Assembly: GCF_007954625.1 (NCBI RefSeq) | Contig: NZ_CP042420.1 | Coordinates: forward strand, 1,562,501-1,626,500 | DNA: 64,000 bases | Direction of reading: 5' to 3' | Source: Leuconostoc lactis | GTDB lineage: Bacteria > Bacillota > Bacilli > Lactobacillales > Lactobacillaceae | Shown: piece after piece, positions 38,287 to 49,190 of the stretch | Position numbering within the stretch: the first letter of the stretch is position 1 | Layout of the letters: each line of letters starts with the position of its first letter | Notes under the pieces: generated by a model | Databases searched by the model: none | Seen by the model: only the letters and a program-made list of their open reading frames with translations | What the model was told of the DNA's origin: nothing | Translations under genes and position numbers: made by a program

Positions 38287-40128
38287 TTACTTCTTTGATG
38301 GGTCAACTTCTTCGAAGTCACCATCAACTGTGTTATCATCCTTTGGCTTTGCTTCACCTTCAGCACCTTCTTGTGGCGCAGCTTGTTGGTAAAGCTTCAT
38401 TGCTAATTCTTGTGCAGCCTTAGCCAATGCTTCTGACTTTTCCTTCAATTCAGTCAAGTCAGCTTCAACATCATCGCCGACCTTTTCCTTAGCTTGCTTC
38501 AATGCTTCAAGGGCATCCTTTGTTGCCTTCTTAGCATCTTCTTCCAACTTGTCACCCACTTCTTCAAGTGTCGCTTCTGTTGAGAAGATCAATTGGTCAG
38601 CTTCGTTGCGTGTATCAACGGCTGCCTTCTTCTTTGCATCGGCTTCTTCGTTAGCCTTTGCATCATTCATCATTTGTTCGATTTCTTCATCAGTCAAACC
38701 ACCAGCGGCTTGGATCGTAATCTTTTGTTCCTTTTGCGTACCCAAATCCTTGGCAGATACAGAAACGATACCGTTACGGTCAATGTCAAATGTCACTTCG
38801 ATTTGTGGCACACCACGCTTTGCAGCAGGAATGTCTGACAATTGGAAACGACCCAAAGTCTTGTTGTCAGCCGCCATTGAGCGTTCACCTTGCAAGACAT
38901 GGATGTCAACAGCTGGTTGGTTGTCGGCAGCTGTTGAGAAGACTTGTGACTTTGATGTTGGGATTGTCGTGTTACGATCGATCAACTTTGTGAAGACACC
39001 ACCCATTGTTTCGATACCCAATGACAAAGGTGTCACGTCCAACAAGACAACGTCCTTCACGTCACCAGTAATCACACCACCTTGAACAGCTGCACCAAGA
39101 GCAACCGCTTCATCAGGGTTGATTGAGTGGTTAGGTTCCTTACCAGTCAACTTCTTAACAGATTCTTGTACGGCAGGAATACGTGTCGAACCACCGTTCA
39201 AGATCACTTCATCGATGTCTGAGAATGACAAACCGGCATCCTTCAAGGCGTTCAAAACTGGTTGTTCAGCCTTCTTAATCAAGTCGGCTGTCAATTCGTT
39301 GAACTTTGCACGTGTCAATGATGTTTGCAAGTGCAATGGGCCTTGGTCACCTGAAGCAATAAATGGCAAGTCGATTTGTGCTTCAGTTGCTGAAGACAAT
39401 GTCTTCTTAGCTGATTCTGCGGCATCCTTCAAACGTTGCAAAGCTAACTTGTCTTCCTTCAAATCAATGCCATTTTCAGCCTTGAATTGTTCAGCTAAGT
39501 AATCGATGATCTTGTTATCGAAGTCATCACCACCAAGGTGTGTGTCACCGTTTGTTGACAAAACTTCAAAGACACCATCACCTAATTCAAGGATAGACAC
39601 ATCGAATGTACCACCACCCAAGTCGTAGACAAGGATCTTTTCATCCTTATCCAACTTGTCCAAACCATATGCCAACGCTGCGGCTGTTGGTTCGTTAATG
39701 ATACGTTCAACTTCAAGACCGGCAATCTTACCAGCATCCTTAGTTGCTTGACGTTGTGCATCGTTGAAGTAAGCAGGTACTGTGATAACAGCCTTTTCAA
39801 CCTTTTCACCCAAGTAATCTTCAGCATAACCCTTGATGTATTGCAAAATCATGGCTGAGATTTCTTGTGGTGTGTAGTCCTTACCGTCAACGTTAACCTT
39901 GTAGCCAGCTTCACCCATGTGTGACTTAATTGAGATAATTGTATCAGGGTTTGTGATGGCTTGACGCTTAGCCACGTCACCAACTTGTGTTTCGCCATTC
40001 TTAAATGACACAACAGATGGTGTTGTACGACCACCGTCTGGGTTTGTGATGATCTTTGGTTCGCCACCTTCAAGGACGGCAACTGCTGAGTTTGTTGTTC
40101 CTAAATCAATACCGATAATCTTTGACAT
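38287..40128 (-). CDS. dnaK: Chaperone DnaK (Hsp70)
   Basis: A 613-residue Hsp70. The ATPase domain is recognised from [20 protein letters not shown], the phosphate motif [20 protein letters not shown] and the conserved [20 protein letters not shown] linker region. The peptide-binding domain and helical lid follow, and the C terminus is acidic ([12 protein letters not shown]). It is third in hrcA-grpE-dnaK-dnaJ, under CIRCE control. Confidence 0.98.
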   Translation of the reverse strand: MSKIIGIDLGTTNSAVAVLEGGEPKIITNPDGGRTTPSVVSFKNGETQVGDVAKRQAITNPDTIISIKSHMGEAGYKVNVDGKDYTPQEISAMILQYIKGYAEDYLGEKVEKAVITVPAYFNDAQRQATKDAGKIAGLEVERIINEPTAAALAYGLDKLDKDEKILVYDLGGGTFDVSILELGDGVFEVLSTNGDTHLGGDDFDNKIIDYLAEQFKAENGIDLKEDKLALQRLKDAAESAKKTLSSATEAQIDLPFIASGDQGPLHLQTSLTRAKFNELTADLIKKAEQPVLNALKDAGLSFSDIDEVILNGGSTRIPAVQESVKKLTGKEPNHSINPDEAVALGAAVQGGVITGDVKDVVLLDVTPLSLGIETMGGVFTKLIDRNTTIPTSKSQVFSTAADNQPAVDIHVLQGERSMAADNKTLGRFQLSDIPAAKRGVPQIEVTFDIDRNGIVSVSAKDLGTQKEQKITIQAAGGLTDEEIEQMMNDAKANEEADAKKKAAVDTRNEADQLIFSTEATLEEVGDKLEEDAKKATKDALEALKQAKEKVGDDVEADLTELKEKSEALAKAAQELAMKLYQQAAPQEGAEGEAKPKDDNTVDGDFEEVDPSKK

Positions 40129-40217
40129 GAATTAATTCTTCCTTTACTTTTTTAATCTTTTTATTTTTTAACTTTTTAAGGTGTGGTGCACACGCTGAAT
40201 CACCATGACAATCGTCG

Positions 40218-40814
40218 TTATTTCGCCACGGCAACCATTGCTGGTCGAAGGACGCGATCTTGAATCATATAGCCTTTTTGCAAAACAGCGGCAATTTCAT
40301 CAGACGCAACATCCTCTGACTCAACACTTTGAATGGCTTGGTGCTTCGTTGGGTCAAATGCTTCTCCGACTTCACCTGTTGCTGAAATACCATTATCAGC
40401 TAAGGCTTGCACCAATGTCTTCAGTGTCATTTCAACACCTGTTTTAATTTGCTTTGTTACTGCATCATCTGCTTTTACTTGCAATGCGCGTTCAAGATTG
40501 TCAACCGCTGGCAAAACTGCGCCGGCCAATTTCTGACCATCATATTTGCGCACATTTTGTACTTCGCGGGCATGACGTTGTTGAATATTTTGAATTTCCG
40601 CTTGTGAACGCAACAGCTTGTCTTCTAATTCTGCAACCTTAGCTTCAAGGTCTGCAATCTGACTCGCTTCTGAGTTTTCTACTGGTGCCTCATCTTCTTG
40701 CAAAACATCAGTTTCTGCTTCGATTTGTTCCGTTACAGCTTCATCATCAACTGCGACGTCTTCTACAACGATTTCTTCGTCGTTCTTCATTGCTTCTTTC
40801 GCTTCATCTGCCAC
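40218..40814 (-). CDS. grpE: GrpE nucleotide exchange factor
   Basis: A 198-residue GrpE. It has an acidic N-terminal tail, a long coiled coil (DLEAKVAELEDKLLRSQAEI, QNIQQRHAREVQNVRKYD) and a C-terminal beta domain (VGEAFDPTKHQAIQSVESED; LQKGYMIQDRVLRPAMVAVA). It opens DnaK to release ADP. It lies 17 bases after hrcA in the same transcript. Confidence 0.97.
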   Translation of the reverse strand: MADEAKEAMKNDEEIVVEDVAVDDEAVTEQIEAETDVLQEDEAPVENSEASQIADLEAKVAELEDKLLRSQAEIQNIQQRHAREVQNVRKYDGQKLAGAVLPAVDNLERALQVKADDAVTKQIKTGVEMTLKTLVQALADNGISATGEVGEAFDPTKHQAIQSVESEDVASDEIAAVLQKGYMIQDRVLRPAMVAVAK

Positions 40815-40831
40815 GTAAGTGACCTCCTAAT

Positions 40832-41860
40832 TTATGTATATTCGAGCATCTTTTGGCTTAGCGCTTCACCAAAGGCATCCATCAACAAAACGTTGCGCGC
40901 ATAAGGCATCCGAATTGGTCCAAGCAATGCAATCACCCCATCTCCCTGATTTGGTACCTGAAAGGCACTCGTAATCAAACTAAAGGATTGTAATAAGGGT
41001 TCATCGATTTCTTGCCCAATCTTAACTGTCACCTGATGTGGGACAGCCGTCGCCACACGTCGGATATCAGGTGCTGATGACAGAAATTCTAGCAAATGCT
41101 TTACTTTCTGTGTTTCATCAACATTTTCACCAAAATCCAACACGTTCAGTCGACCACCAATATGCACATTATCGCCAATCGATCGCGCTAAGACGTCGCC
41201 AAACAATTGCAAGAAGGCAGCTGATGTCTTAATCACCCGATTCATTTGCGTTGGCAACTCATCTGATTGCATGAGTTGCAACACTTCCAGAATCGGATGG
41301 CCAATCATCTGATCATTGATATACTTGACCATACTATCTAACGATGATATCGCTAACTCGCGTGGTAATTTGAATGTCTGACTTGTCACCTTACCGTCAC
41401 TGGTTACCAGCACGGCAATTAATTGATGATTCTCCAACGGCACCAAACGGAACCCCGACACTTTGATGTTTAACCCTTTTGGCTTCAAAATCAAAGCGGT
41501 TGCGCCGGTTAATTCTGATAGTGTCCGCGCAGCTTCATCAAGCAAGTCATCAATTTCATGAAAAATCCCACGAAATGAATGCATCACCATCGCCACATCT
41601 TGCTGTGTTGCGGGGCGTGTCGCCATGAGATGATCGAGATAATAACGATAGCCAGCACTTGACGGTATCCGTCCCGCTGAAGTATGCAGTTTTTTAATCA
41701 GATCAGCTGACTCTAATGCAGCCATTTCATTACGAATTGTTGCGGAACTTACTTTAATATCAAGCTGTTCCTGCAAACTTTTCGACCCGACTGCTCGCGC
41801 AGTGTGTGTGTACTCGTAAATGATGGCGCTTAAAATTAATTTTTGTCTTTCCGTTAGCAT
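40832..41860 (-). CDS. hrcA: Heat-inducible repressor HrcA
   Basis: A 342-residue repressor. The winged-helix N terminus [40 protein letters not shown] and IRNEMAALE precedes the GAF-like dimerisation domain. The protein binds CIRCE and represses chaperone genes; GroESL assists its folding. ATG 41860 has GGAGGTGATG upstream. It is the first gene of the operon and is controlled by its own product. Confidence 0.97.
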   Translation of the reverse strand: MLTERQKLILSAIIYEYTHTARAVGSKSLQEQLDIKVSSATIRNEMAALESADLIKKLHTSAGRIPSSAGYRYYLDHLMATRPATQQDVAMVMHSFRGIFHEIDDLLDEAARTLSELTGATALILKPKGLNIKVSGFRLVPLENHQLIAVLVTSDGKVTSQTFKLPRELAISSLDSMVKYINDQMIGHPILEVLQLMQSDELPTQMNRVIKTSAAFLQLFGDVLARSIGDNVHIGGRLNVLDFGENVDETQKVKHLLEFLSSAPDIRRVATAVPHQVTVKIGQEIDEPLLQSFSLITSAFQVPNQGDGVIALLGPIRMPYARNVLLMDAFGEALSQKMLEYT

Positions 41861-41875
41861 GCCATCACCTCCGTT

Positions 41876-41971
41876 TTAGCACTCATAGATACCAACTGCT
41901 AACATCTATTATAATACACCCTTTTCGAAAAAAATGCAAGCATTTTAGCACTCTTTTTATTCGAGTGCCAA
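41876..41971 (-). promoter_or_regulatory. CIRCE operators and heat-shock promoter
   Basis: A nearly perfect CIRCE, TTAGCACTC-N9-GAGTGCCAA, lies at 41945-41971. A second, weaker one (TTAGCACTC-N9-AACTGCTAA, 7 of 9 in the right arm) lies at 41876-41902. Between them on the minus strand are TTGCAT (41934-41939) and TATTAT (41911-41916) with 17-bp spacing. Two operators bracket the promoter. Confidence 0.9.
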
Positions 41972-42006
41972 ATAAAAAGCACTTAACCTTTGTTAAGTGC
42001 TTTAAA
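41972..42006 (-). terminator. Terminator of the ribF operon
   Basis: AAAGCACTTAAC-AAAG-GTTAAGTGCTTTTTATTT on the minus strand; the ribF stop codon lies within the stem. It abuts the CIRCE element. Confidence 0.85.
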
Positions 42007-42933
42007 ATACTGTCGTGTCGCTTGTTCATCGTGTTGTAACTGCGTGATTAAGTCAGGTACCGACGTGAATTTGACTTCGCCGCGTAAGTAATGGTACCAA
42101 GCAACCGTCACCGCTTCACCATAGATTTGTTGCTTGAAATCTAAAATATTGATTTCAACAGTGATTGGTCGGGCATCACCAAATGTGACGTTTCGGCCGA
42201 TACTTGCCATTCCTTGATACCACTGGCCAGCAATTTCAATCCCAACCACATAAACGCCAATACCAGGCAGCCATTCTAATTCCGGCGTTTGAATATTGGC
42301 TGTAGGGAAACCTAATTCACGTCCTCGCGCTTCACCATGGACTACCGTGCCAGTCGTTTGATAAACACGACCTAACTGATGATTAACCGTTTGCATATCA
42401 CCAGCGTCTAATGCGCGTCGAATCGCCGAAGAGCCCACTTTTTGGTTTGCCTCTTCAAAAGGCGGTACCGTAATCACGTCAAAGCGATTAGCAGCGTATT
42501 GATCTAATACCTGCATATTGGCCGTCTGTCGATCACCACCATAGAGATGATCAAACCCTGCAACCACAGTCGTTGGCTGTAAAGGCAATAGGACTTCATC
42601 AACGAACTGTTGGGGCGCAAGTTGTGCCAATTGCGAGGTAAAGCGCATCACATACACGCGATCAACACCCAGTGCTTCAAATAACGCCACCTTTTGGTCA
42701 AGCGGCGTTAAATAATGCAAGGGATGCGTCAGTGTCTTAAACACCACAACCGGATGCGGGTCATAGGTCAGGACTGCTAGTGGCACCCCTAATCGATCAG
42801 CTTCGGCTTTGGCTGCTTGTATCACTGCTTGATGTCCCAAATGGACCCCATCAAAAAAGCCCATCGTCACCACTTGGGGTTGCGATGATTGAAAGTTTTG
42901 CATTGGATAATGTAACTGAACAGTTTCTATCAT
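41983..42933 (-). CDS. ribF: Riboflavin kinase / FAD synthetase
   Basis: A 316-residue bifunctional enzyme making FMN and FAD. The N-terminal nucleotidyltransferase has VTMGFFDGVHLGHQAVIQAA and FDHLYGGDRQTANM with SSAIRRALDAG. The C-terminal kinase has GRVYQTTGTVVHGEARGREL with GFPTANIQ. The start is ATG 42933, one base after the truB stop (TAAATATG), so translation is coupled; longer upstream frames are the truB overlap. Last gene of its operon. Confidence 0.96.
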   Translation of the reverse strand: MIETVQLHYPMQNFQSSQPQVVTMGFFDGVHLGHQAVIQAAKAEADRLGVPLAVLTYDPHPVVVFKTLTHPLHYLTPLDQKVALFEALGVDRVYVMRFTSQLAQLAPQQFVDEVLLPLQPTTVVAGFDHLYGGDRQTANMQVLDQYAANRFDVITVPPFEEANQKVGSSAIRRALDAGDMQTVNHQLGRVYQTTGTVVHGEARGRELGFPTANIQTPELEWLPGIGVYVVGIEIAGQWYQGMASIGRNVTFGDARPITVEINILDFKQQIYGEAVTVAWYHYLRGEVKFTSVPDLITQLQHDEQATRQYFKALNKG

Positions 42934-42935
42934 AT

Positions 42936-43844
42936 TTATTCGTTTGTAAACACATAGCGTGATTGCCAGTGGTGTTCGGCAGCTTGATATGCATAGACTG
43001 CCTTTAATTCCCCTTGATAAGTTAACTGCAAATAAGTGTCGGCCGCTGGCCAGGTGGTGATTTTTTGCCCATTTTTGACCGCAAACCACTCGTCATCCGT
43101 CAAAGCTTTCACCGGCCATGTCAACACCGTTTGAATGGGGACGACTAGCTTTAAGACATCTTCTCGTGGTAACGATGTGATTGTTTCTAATGGCGTTGCC
43201 GCCGACAAAGGCATTCCGCTTCCCATCGTTCGCGTTAAGCTGGTCATGGTTGCTGGGACTTCTAATTGTTTGCCAGTGTCAACGGCCAGTGTTCGAATAT
43301 ACGTGCCTTTTGACACAGTTGCTTCAAAGTTAAATTTTTGTTGTTGTTGCTGATAACGCACCGCAGATGTGCGATGAAAATCATAAATCATCGCATCACG
43401 AACTGGTCGCGTTACAGTTTCACCGGCACGCGCGTATTCATATAAGCGCTTACCGGCGACTTTAACAGCCGAAAACATCGGTGGCACTTGTTGAATCGGC
43501 CCGTTCAATTGCTGGATGGCCTGATCAATTGCCGTGTCGGTATAAGGCGTTGTAATCGGTTGTTCGGCTACCACGGCCCCGTCAAGATCTTCGGTTTCCG
43601 TTGCAAAACCTAACGTGATTTCACCGATATAACGTTTTGGTCGTGCTTGTAATTCATCGATTAATTTTGTTGCTTTTCCCAAAGCGACGACTAAGACACC
43701 ATCAACATTAGGATCTAAAGTCCCGGCATGGCCGACCTTTTTTTGACCTACTGCTCGCCGTACCTTGGCCACGACATCAAATGACGTGACCCCTTTTGGT
43801 TTATTGACGACCAAGATGCCGTCAACTGGATTATTCTTTTGCAT
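42936..43844 (-). CDS. truB: tRNA pseudouridine(55) synthase
   Basis: A 302-residue TruB, which makes pseudouridine 55 in the T loop of tRNAs. Motifs: GILVVNKPKGVTSFDVVAKV, the catalytic Asp in VGHAGTLDPNVDGVLVVALG, and later KGTYIRTLAVDTGKQL. ATG 43844 has AGAGGA upstream and overlaps the end of the EIIA-like gene. truB-ribF is a common pair. Confidence 0.96.
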   Translation of the reverse strand: MQKNNPVDGILVVNKPKGVTSFDVVAKVRRAVGQKKVGHAGTLDPNVDGVLVVALGKATKLIDELQARPKRYIGEITLGFATETEDLDGAVVAEQPITTPYTDTAIDQAIQQLNGPIQQVPPMFSAVKVAGKRLYEYARAGETVTRPVRDAMIYDFHRTSAVRYQQQQQKFNFEATVSKGTYIRTLAVDTGKQLEVPATMTSLTRTMGSGMPLSAATPLETITSLPREDVLKLVVPIQTVLTWPVKALTDDEWFAVKNGQKITTWPAADTYLQLTYQGELKAVYAYQAAEHHWQSRYVFTNE

Positions 43845-44346
43845 CGATTTCCTCTTGCGGCCGCCAGATATTTTGTCCAGCATAAACTGCACCATAGCTG
43901 ACAAATGGCGTCGCCTGCGCTTCAAATAAGACATACACGCGAACAGACTGATCATGCTGACGAACTGAACCAATCAAATCGCCTGCGTGTAATTGTTGTC
44001 CAGTACGATAAGATGCCAATCTGACATCCTGATCCTTTTCACACATCACTTGCACCGTGACAGTCCCATAGCGTTCACTGCGAATTGTGATTGCCTGTGG
44101 TACCGCATCTGTGACAATCCCTGCCACTGGTGACATGATATCACGTCCGTTTGGAATCATCATAAAGCCATGACGACTACTTAACTGATCATTGTCGAGC
44201 GTAATTCTCTGTAACTGTCCTGTGACTGGTGCCACAATGACAGGTAATTCAGATTTACGCGAAATCTGAGTCGCATTTAACTGTCCGGTTGATGCCACTG
44301 TTGTGTGCTTGCTAGATGATATGAATAAATTTTGCCACCAGTTCAT
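43831..44346 (-). CDS. EIIA-Glc-like protein without active-site histidines
   Basis: A 171-residue protein whose 40-165 region follows the PTS glucose-type EIIA fold: PVIVAPVTGQLQRITLDNDQ, GFMMIPNGRDIMSPVAGIVT and the barrel-closing GQQLHAGDLIGSV. In true EIIA two histidines (HAIGL and LIHxGxDTV positions) form the phosphorylation site; here they read AITIRSERYG and VTVQVMCEKDQDV. It thus cannot be phosphorylated in the usual way and is probably a structural or regulatory relative. It is co-transcribed with the aminotransferase, truB and ribF. Confidence 0.75.
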   Translation of the reverse strand: MNWWQNLFISSSKHTTVASTGQLNATQISRKSELPVIVAPVTGQLQRITLDNDQLSSRHGFMMIPNGRDIMSPVAGIVTDAVPQAITIRSERYGTVTVQVMCEKDQDVRLASYRTGQQLHAGDLIGSVRQHDQSVRVYVLFEAQATPFVSYGAVYAGQNIWRPQEEIDAKE

Positions 44347-44360
44347 AGACTACCTCTCAC

Positions 44361-45539
44361 TTACTTTCCGCGACGTTGATTAATATAAGCTGTCAGCCGT
44401 CGCATACCCTCATCCAAATCTTCATCGGATGCTGCATAAGAGATCCGGATATAAGCTTTGGCCGCCGCACTAAAACCAGACCCTGGAATCACGGCAACTT
44501 TACCTTCTTGTGCTAATCGTAATGCAAATTCATCGCCATCATCGCCTAAATCAGCTGGTAACTTGGCAAACAAATAAAACGCGCCTTCTGGTGACACCAC
44601 ATCAAAGCCCAACGCGATTAACTGTGGCAAAATACGATCACGTCGCTTTTTGTATACATCACGCATTTCTTGTGGCGCTGTAGTCACATCGCGCAAAGCA
44701 ACTAATGCGGCATCTTGAATAAACGTGGGGATCGCAAACGTCAATGCCCCGTGGACTTTTTGCATTTGCGCAATCACTTCTGCTGCGCCCAAGATAAAGC
44801 CGACACGATAACCTGTCATCGCATGTGACTTTGATAAACCATTAATATAGATGGTTTGATCGGGAATAATTTCCGCAAATGACACGTGTTCTTGATCGTA
44901 AGTCAGCACCGCATAAATTTCATCAGAAATCACCCAAATCCCATGCTTTTTGAACGTGGCTGCCAATGCCATAATCTCATCCCGTGAATAAGTTACGCCT
45001 GTTGGATTTGTCGGGTAATTCATCAAAATAGCCCGTACTGGCACCGTTGCCTTTGCAATAGCCGCTTCAACCATTTCTGGCGTTAGTTTAAAGCGATTAG
45101 CCGTGGTGTCAATGGTAATACGTGTCCCACGCGCCAATTCCAATGATGTAAAGTATGGCCCGTAAGCTGGTTCAGGCATTAGTAACCCGTCGCCATCTGC
45201 CAACAAGGTATGAAAAACCACGTTGATTGCCTCACTGACACCCAGTGTGACAATCACATTTTCTTCACCAGCATAATTTAAATGATAGGCTTGATTAAAA
45301 TAATCGACCGCTGCCAAGCGCAATGCCCGTTCACCTTGGCTCTCGGCGTAATGTGAACGGTCACCCTCAATTGCCGCAACCGCTGCCTGTTTGATGCGAT
45401 CATCAACAGCAAAACCAGGCTCACCAAACGTCAGCTTTAACACACCTGGAATATCACGCACTTTCTCTTGAAAGCCCAATAACCGATCAGGTGCCATATC
45501 GGCAATGATTGGGTTTAAAGATTGTGGCAAGCTTGTCAT
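44361..45539 (-). CDS. PLP-dependent class I/II aminotransferase
   Basis: A 392-residue fold-type I aminotransferase. Landmarks are VIVTLGVSEAINVVFHTLLA, NYPTNPTGVTYSRDEI (Asn contact), ISDEIYAVLTYD (Asp-x-x-Tyr), the PLP Lys in INGLSKSHAMTGYRVGF and the carboxylate Arg in AYIRISYA. It resembles PatA/aromatic or broad-specificity aminotransferases used for branched-chain and aromatic amino acids or N-acetyl-L,L-diaminopimelate. ATG 45539 has GAGGA upstream; ATG 45554 includes that site and is unlikely. Confidence 0.9.
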   Translation of the reverse strand: MTSLPQSLNPIIADMAPDRLLGFQEKVRDIPGVLKLTFGEPGFAVDDRIKQAAVAAIEGDRSHYAESQGERALRLAAVDYFNQAYHLNYAGEENVIVTLGVSEAINVVFHTLLADGDGLLMPEPAYGPYFTSLELARGTRITIDTTANRFKLTPEMVEAAIAKATVPVRAILMNYPTNPTGVTYSRDEIMALAATFKKHGIWVISDEIYAVLTYDQEHVSFAEIIPDQTIYINGLSKSHAMTGYRVGFILGAAEVIAQMQKVHGALTFAIPTFIQDAALVALRDVTTAPQEMRDVYKKRRDRILPQLIALGFDVVSPEGAFYLFAKLPADLGDDGDEFALRLAQEGKVAVIPGSGFSAAAKAYIRISYAASDEDLDEGMRRLTAYINQRRGK

Positions 45540-45591
45540 TTTCGAAGTCCTCATTTTTTAGTCAAATTAATATAAGTCTATTCTAACACAA

Positions 45592-45617
45592 AAAACGCTA
45601 CCCCTTTTAGAGTAGCG
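45592..45617 (-). terminator. Terminator of the rimP-rbfA operon
   Basis: AACGCTACTCTAAAAGGGGT pairs with the following AGCGTTTTTT on the minus strand, about 20 bases after the rbfA stop; it separates this operon from the aminotransferase operon. Confidence 0.8.
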
Positions 45618-45635
45618 TTGAGATGTTATCATTTA

Positions 45636-45989
45636 TTAATTTTCAGCATGTAGCTTGCGAATCAAATCTTCAATATGATTACCATATTGAACAGATTGAT
45701 CACGAACAAAGCGTAATTCAGGTGTCTTGTAAACCGTCAAGCGTGCCCCTAATTCCTTACGGATCAAGCCACTTGCTGCTTCCAAGCCAGCTTGCGCTTT
45801 TTGCCCATCACTTGCCAAATCAGACAAGATTGAATAATAAATTGTTGCAATTTGCAAATCACCAGACAATTCAACACTCGTTACCGTCACGTCTTTTACG
45901 CGTGGATCATTGATCCGCTTAAGCAAAAGATCCGTCACGTCACGTTGGATTTCTTGTGCGAGGCGACCTGCACGTTGTGGATTAGCCAT
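45636..45989 (-). CDS. rbfA: Ribosome-binding factor A
   Basis: A 117-residue KH-fold protein (RAGRLAQEIQRDVTDLLLKR; VKDVTVTSVELSGDLQIATI) that helps 16S 5'-end maturation and cold adaptation. It is the last gene of the rimP-nusA-infB operon, its usual place. Confidence 0.96.
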   Translation of the reverse strand: MANPQRAGRLAQEIQRDVTDLLLKRINDPRVKDVTVTSVELSGDLQIATIYYSILSDLASDGQKAQAGLEAASGLIRKELGARLTVYKTPELRFVRDQSVQYGNHIEDLIRKLHAEN

Positions 45990-46039
45990 AACTTGTGCCC
46001 CCTTTTTCTTTTAATACAAGCGATAAAGTGCTAGTTGGC

Positions 46040-48526
46040 TTACTTTATCTTAACTTCTTCCATGATATATGATTCAACAACATCACCGACGCGAATATCG
46101 TTGAACTTTGATACTGTAAATCCGAACTCGTAGCCCATCTTCACTTCGTTCACAGCGTCTTTACCACGTTGCAACGAGGCCACTTCGCCATCATAAACAA
46201 CAACGCTATCACGCATGATACGAACCTTTGAATCCTTGGTAATCTTACCTTCTTCAACCATCGCACCGGCAATAATACCAACCTTAGAGAACTTGAACAG
46301 TTCTTTAACGAGAACAGTTCCAATAACCTTCTCTTCATAAACAGGTTCAAGTTGACCCTTCATGGCTGCTTCAACATCATCAATTGCATTATAGATGACG
46401 TTGTAGAAGCGAATGTCAACCTTATCAGAGTCAGCTTGCGCCTTGGCCAATGGTGTTGCACGAACGTTAAAGCCAATAATAATAGCACCTGATGCTGATG
46501 CCAAAGTGACATCAGATTCATTAATCGCACCAGCAGCCGTATGGATGATATCCACACGTACGCCATCGACTTCAATCTTCTTCAATGAACCAGAAAGTGC
46601 TTCAACAGAACCTTGCACATCCGCCTTCACGATAACCGGCACTGTCTTCATCGCCTTTTCAGACATTGTACTAAACAATGTATCCAAAGTCACGACAGAA
46701 CCCGAGTTACGGACTGCTTCTTGCGCACGCTTGGCACGTTCTTCACCTGCGGCACGCGCTGTCTTTTCATCCGCCATGACGATGAAACGATCACCAGCTT
46801 GTGGCACATCATTCAACCCAGTAATTTGTACTGGTGTGGCTGGCAAAGCTTCTTCAAGTTCAACGCCACGTTCGTTGGTCATTGTCCGGACACGACCGTA
46901 AGTGTTACCCACAACAATTGGGTCACCAACACGCATTGTACCTTGTTGTACCAAGACTGTAGCCACTGGACCACGACCCTTGTCCAAACGTGCTTCAACA
47001 ACTGAACCACGGGCTGGCATATCAGGATCAGCCTTTAATTCAAGCACTTCAGCTTGCAACAAGATCATTTCCAACAATTCATCAACGTTTTGACCAAACT
47101 TTGCTGAAATCTTAACAAAGATTGTGTCACCACCATATTCTTCAGGGATCAAATCATAGGCCATCAATTGGTTCATGACATCATCAGGGTTAGCACCTGG
47201 CTTATCAATCTTGTTAACGGCAACGATGATTGGTGTTTCAGCCGCCTTGGCGTGGTTGATCGCTTCAATTGTTTGTGGCATCACGCCGTCATCGGCAGCC
47301 ACAACCAAAATTGTCAAATCAGTTACGTTAGCACCACGGGCACGCATTTCCGTAAAGGCCGCGTGACCAGGTGTATCCAAGAAGGTAATTGTCTTACCAT
47401 TAAGTTGTGTCTGGTAAGCACCAATATGTTGTGTGATACCGCCGGCTTCGCCTTCCGTCACGTTTGAGTTACGCAAGTAATCCAACAAAGTTGTCTTACC
47501 ATGATCGACGTGTCCCATGATTGTGACAACTGGCGGACGTGGTACCAACTTATCTTCATCGATGTTGTCTTCATCAAAGAACTTATCGATATCAGCAACG
47601 TCTTCTTCTTCTTTAACTTTGGCATCAATACCATAATCGGCTGCCAAAATTTCGATCGTGTCTGAATCCAATGATTGGTTTTGGTTCGTCACAATACCCA
47701 AAAGGAACAACTTCTTGATGATTTCGGCCGCATCACGATGCAACAACTTTGACAAGTCTTGCACGTTCATGCCAATACGGTATTCCAATACTTGTGGTAG
47801 TGGCTGTTCCTTACGTTCAGTAACTGGTGTTACTGGCCCCTTCTTGGCGGCAATACGACGTGACTTCTTTGAGCCACGTGGCTTATCGTTACGACGTGGT
47901 GTTTGTTGCCCAGTACCCGTAATGTTACGCTTACGTGAGTTGTTACGTGCTGAATTGTTGCCTGATGCCAAAGCACCACCAAACTTACCTGCGCCCGCAG
48001 CTGGTGCGGCTGGTGTTGTTGCTGCCTTAGCAGCCGGCTTCTTAGCATCAGTTGGCTTTGCAGCAGCCTTTGCTGGTGCGGCTGGCTTCTTAGGCGCCTT
48101 GGCCGCAGCGGCAGCTTGCTTACGCTTTTCGTTTTCACTCACGTATTGCTTCAAGCTGTTATCTGTTTGCTTTGAGTAATCCACTTGGCCTTCACGTGGC
48201 TTAGTTGACCAGTTCTTCTTTTCGCGAATTTCTGGGCGACCACCAGTTGGTTGTAAGCGTGAGCCAGGACGACTATTACGGTTACCACCATTGTTAGGAC
48301 GACTAGCTGCTGCACCATTTGGGCGTGCGGCGTTGCGTGTTTGTCCTTGACCATTATTTGGCCGTGCAGGACGACTTGACCGTGAACCAGCACCTGCTTG
48401 TGATGCTGATCCTTCTGTCAATTTTGCCGCATGGCGACGTTGTGATGCGGGCAATTCCTTACGTTCTGGGACTGCCTGTTTTCGTGCAGGACGGTTTGAG
48501 CCTGAGAATTTCTTTTCTTCTGCCAT
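46040..48526 (-). CDS. infB: Translation initiation factor IF-2
   Basis: An 828-residue IF-2. The first 230 residues are a basic, Ala/Pro/Asn/Arg-rich low-complexity region. An IF2_N domain follows ([20 protein letters not shown]). The G domain near residue 340 has [18 protein letters not shown] and NKID. Domains II, III and the fMet-tRNA-binding C2 ([20 protein letters not shown]) are complete. It brings initiator tRNA to the 30S subunit. Coupled to ylxQ upstream and rbfA downstream. Confidence 0.98.
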   Translation of the reverse strand: MAEEKKFSGSNRPARKQAVPERKELPASQRRHAAKLTEGSASQAGAGSRSSRPARPNNGQGQTRNAARPNGAAASRPNNGGNRNSRPGSRLQPTGGRPEIREKKNWSTKPREGQVDYSKQTDNSLKQYVSENEKRKQAAAAAKAPKKPAAPAKAAAKPTDAKKPAAKAATTPAAPAAGAGKFGGALASGNNSARNNSRKRNITGTGQQTPRRNDKPRGSKKSRRIAAKKGPVTPVTERKEQPLPQVLEYRIGMNVQDLSKLLHRDAAEIIKKLFLLGIVTNQNQSLDSDTIEILAADYGIDAKVKEEEDVADIDKFFDEDNIDEDKLVPRPPVVTIMGHVDHGKTTLLDYLRNSNVTEGEAGGITQHIGAYQTQLNGKTITFLDTPGHAAFTEMRARGANVTDLTILVVAADDGVMPQTIEAINHAKAAETPIIVAVNKIDKPGANPDDVMNQLMAYDLIPEEYGGDTIFVKISAKFGQNVDELLEMILLQAEVLELKADPDMPARGSVVEARLDKGRGPVATVLVQQGTMRVGDPIVVGNTYGRVRTMTNERGVELEEALPATPVQITGLNDVPQAGDRFIVMADEKTARAAGEERAKRAQEAVRNSGSVVTLDTLFSTMSEKAMKTVPVIVKADVQGSVEALSGSLKKIEVDGVRVDIIHTAAGAINESDVTLASASGAIIIGFNVRATPLAKAQADSDKVDIRFYNVIYNAIDDVEAAMKGQLEPVYEEKVIGTVLVKELFKFSKVGIIAGAMVEEGKITKDSKVRIMRDSVVVYDGEVASLQRGKDAVNEVKMGYEFGFTVSKFNDIRVGDVVESYIMEEVKIK

Positions 48527-48847
48527 TTAGTTCCGCTCCTTTTCTGAAATTAATTGTTTAATTTTGCGACTAAAACCGCGATCCGCAATCGCAAATACAC
48601 TGCGATTTACGCCGATAGCATCGGTTAATTGCGCTTTGGTATAGTCTTGAATCAGTGTGACATGATAAAACGCTGCTTTATCAGCGAATTTTTTTGCTTG
48701 ACTTTGGCCACCATCACTTGGAAAAAAGGCCAGTTGTACTTTATTACCACGAATGGCGGTTAACGTGGGATCAGAACCCAACACTAACTTACCGGCACGC
48801 ATGGCTAAGCCAAGGAGATTTAAAATTTGGTCGTCTTTACTTATCAC
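48527..48847 (-). CDS. ylxQ: L7Ae-family protein YlxQ
   Basis: A 106-residue RNA-binding protein of the L7Ae/L30e fold (KDDQILNLLGLAMRAGKLVL; FADKAAFYHVTLIQDYTKAQ). The start is GTG 48847, seven bases after GGGAG and overlapping the end of ylxR by 11 bases. In the family the protein recognises kink-turn RNA. Its exact role in this operon is not settled. Confidence 0.9.
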   Translation of the reverse strand: MISKDDQILNLLGLAMRAGKLVLGSDPTLTAIRGNKVQLAFFPSDGGQSQAKKFADKAAFYHVTLIQDYTKAQLTDAIGVNRSVFAIADRGFSRKIKQLISEKERN

Positions 48848-49133
48848 CAAACAACTCCCGTCGCGCTTGTTGATGGTCAACATAAGCGATAAGTTCGTCA
48901 TAAAACTCATCGGGAATCTTCACCTCAAATGCTCTATCAAAAATGCGCTTCTTCTTTGCAATGGCTGCAATCTCACGATCTAAACCAATATAAGCACCGC
49001 GACCATTGGCTTTTGATGTGGGGTCTAAGCTCACATGTCCTTCTTTGTCGCGCACAACACGAACAAGTTCTTTTTTAGGAAACATTTCACCGGTAACGAT
49101 GTCTTTTCGCATAGGTATTTTTCTAGGTTTCAT
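48837..49133 (-). CDS. ylxR: YlxR (DUF448) nucleic-acid-binding protein
   Basis: A 98-residue protein. The family core is KPRKIPMRKDIVTGEMFPKK, ELVRVVRDKEGHVSLDPTSK and ANGRGAYIGLDREI (GRGAY motif). It is found between nusA and infB in most Firmicutes and has been implicated in nucleoid or RNase P-related functions. The usual first Cys of the motif is Met here. Confidence 0.93.
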   Translation of the reverse strand: MKPRKIPMRKDIVTGEMFPKKELVRVVRDKEGHVSLDPTSKANGRGAYIGLDREIAAIAKKKRIFDRAFEVKIPDEFYDELIAYVDHQQARRELFGDK

Positions 49134-49190
49134 AATATCTAGCGTGTCTTTGTGCTCGTTTGAGCAGAAACACGTTTCCTTTCTATCAGA

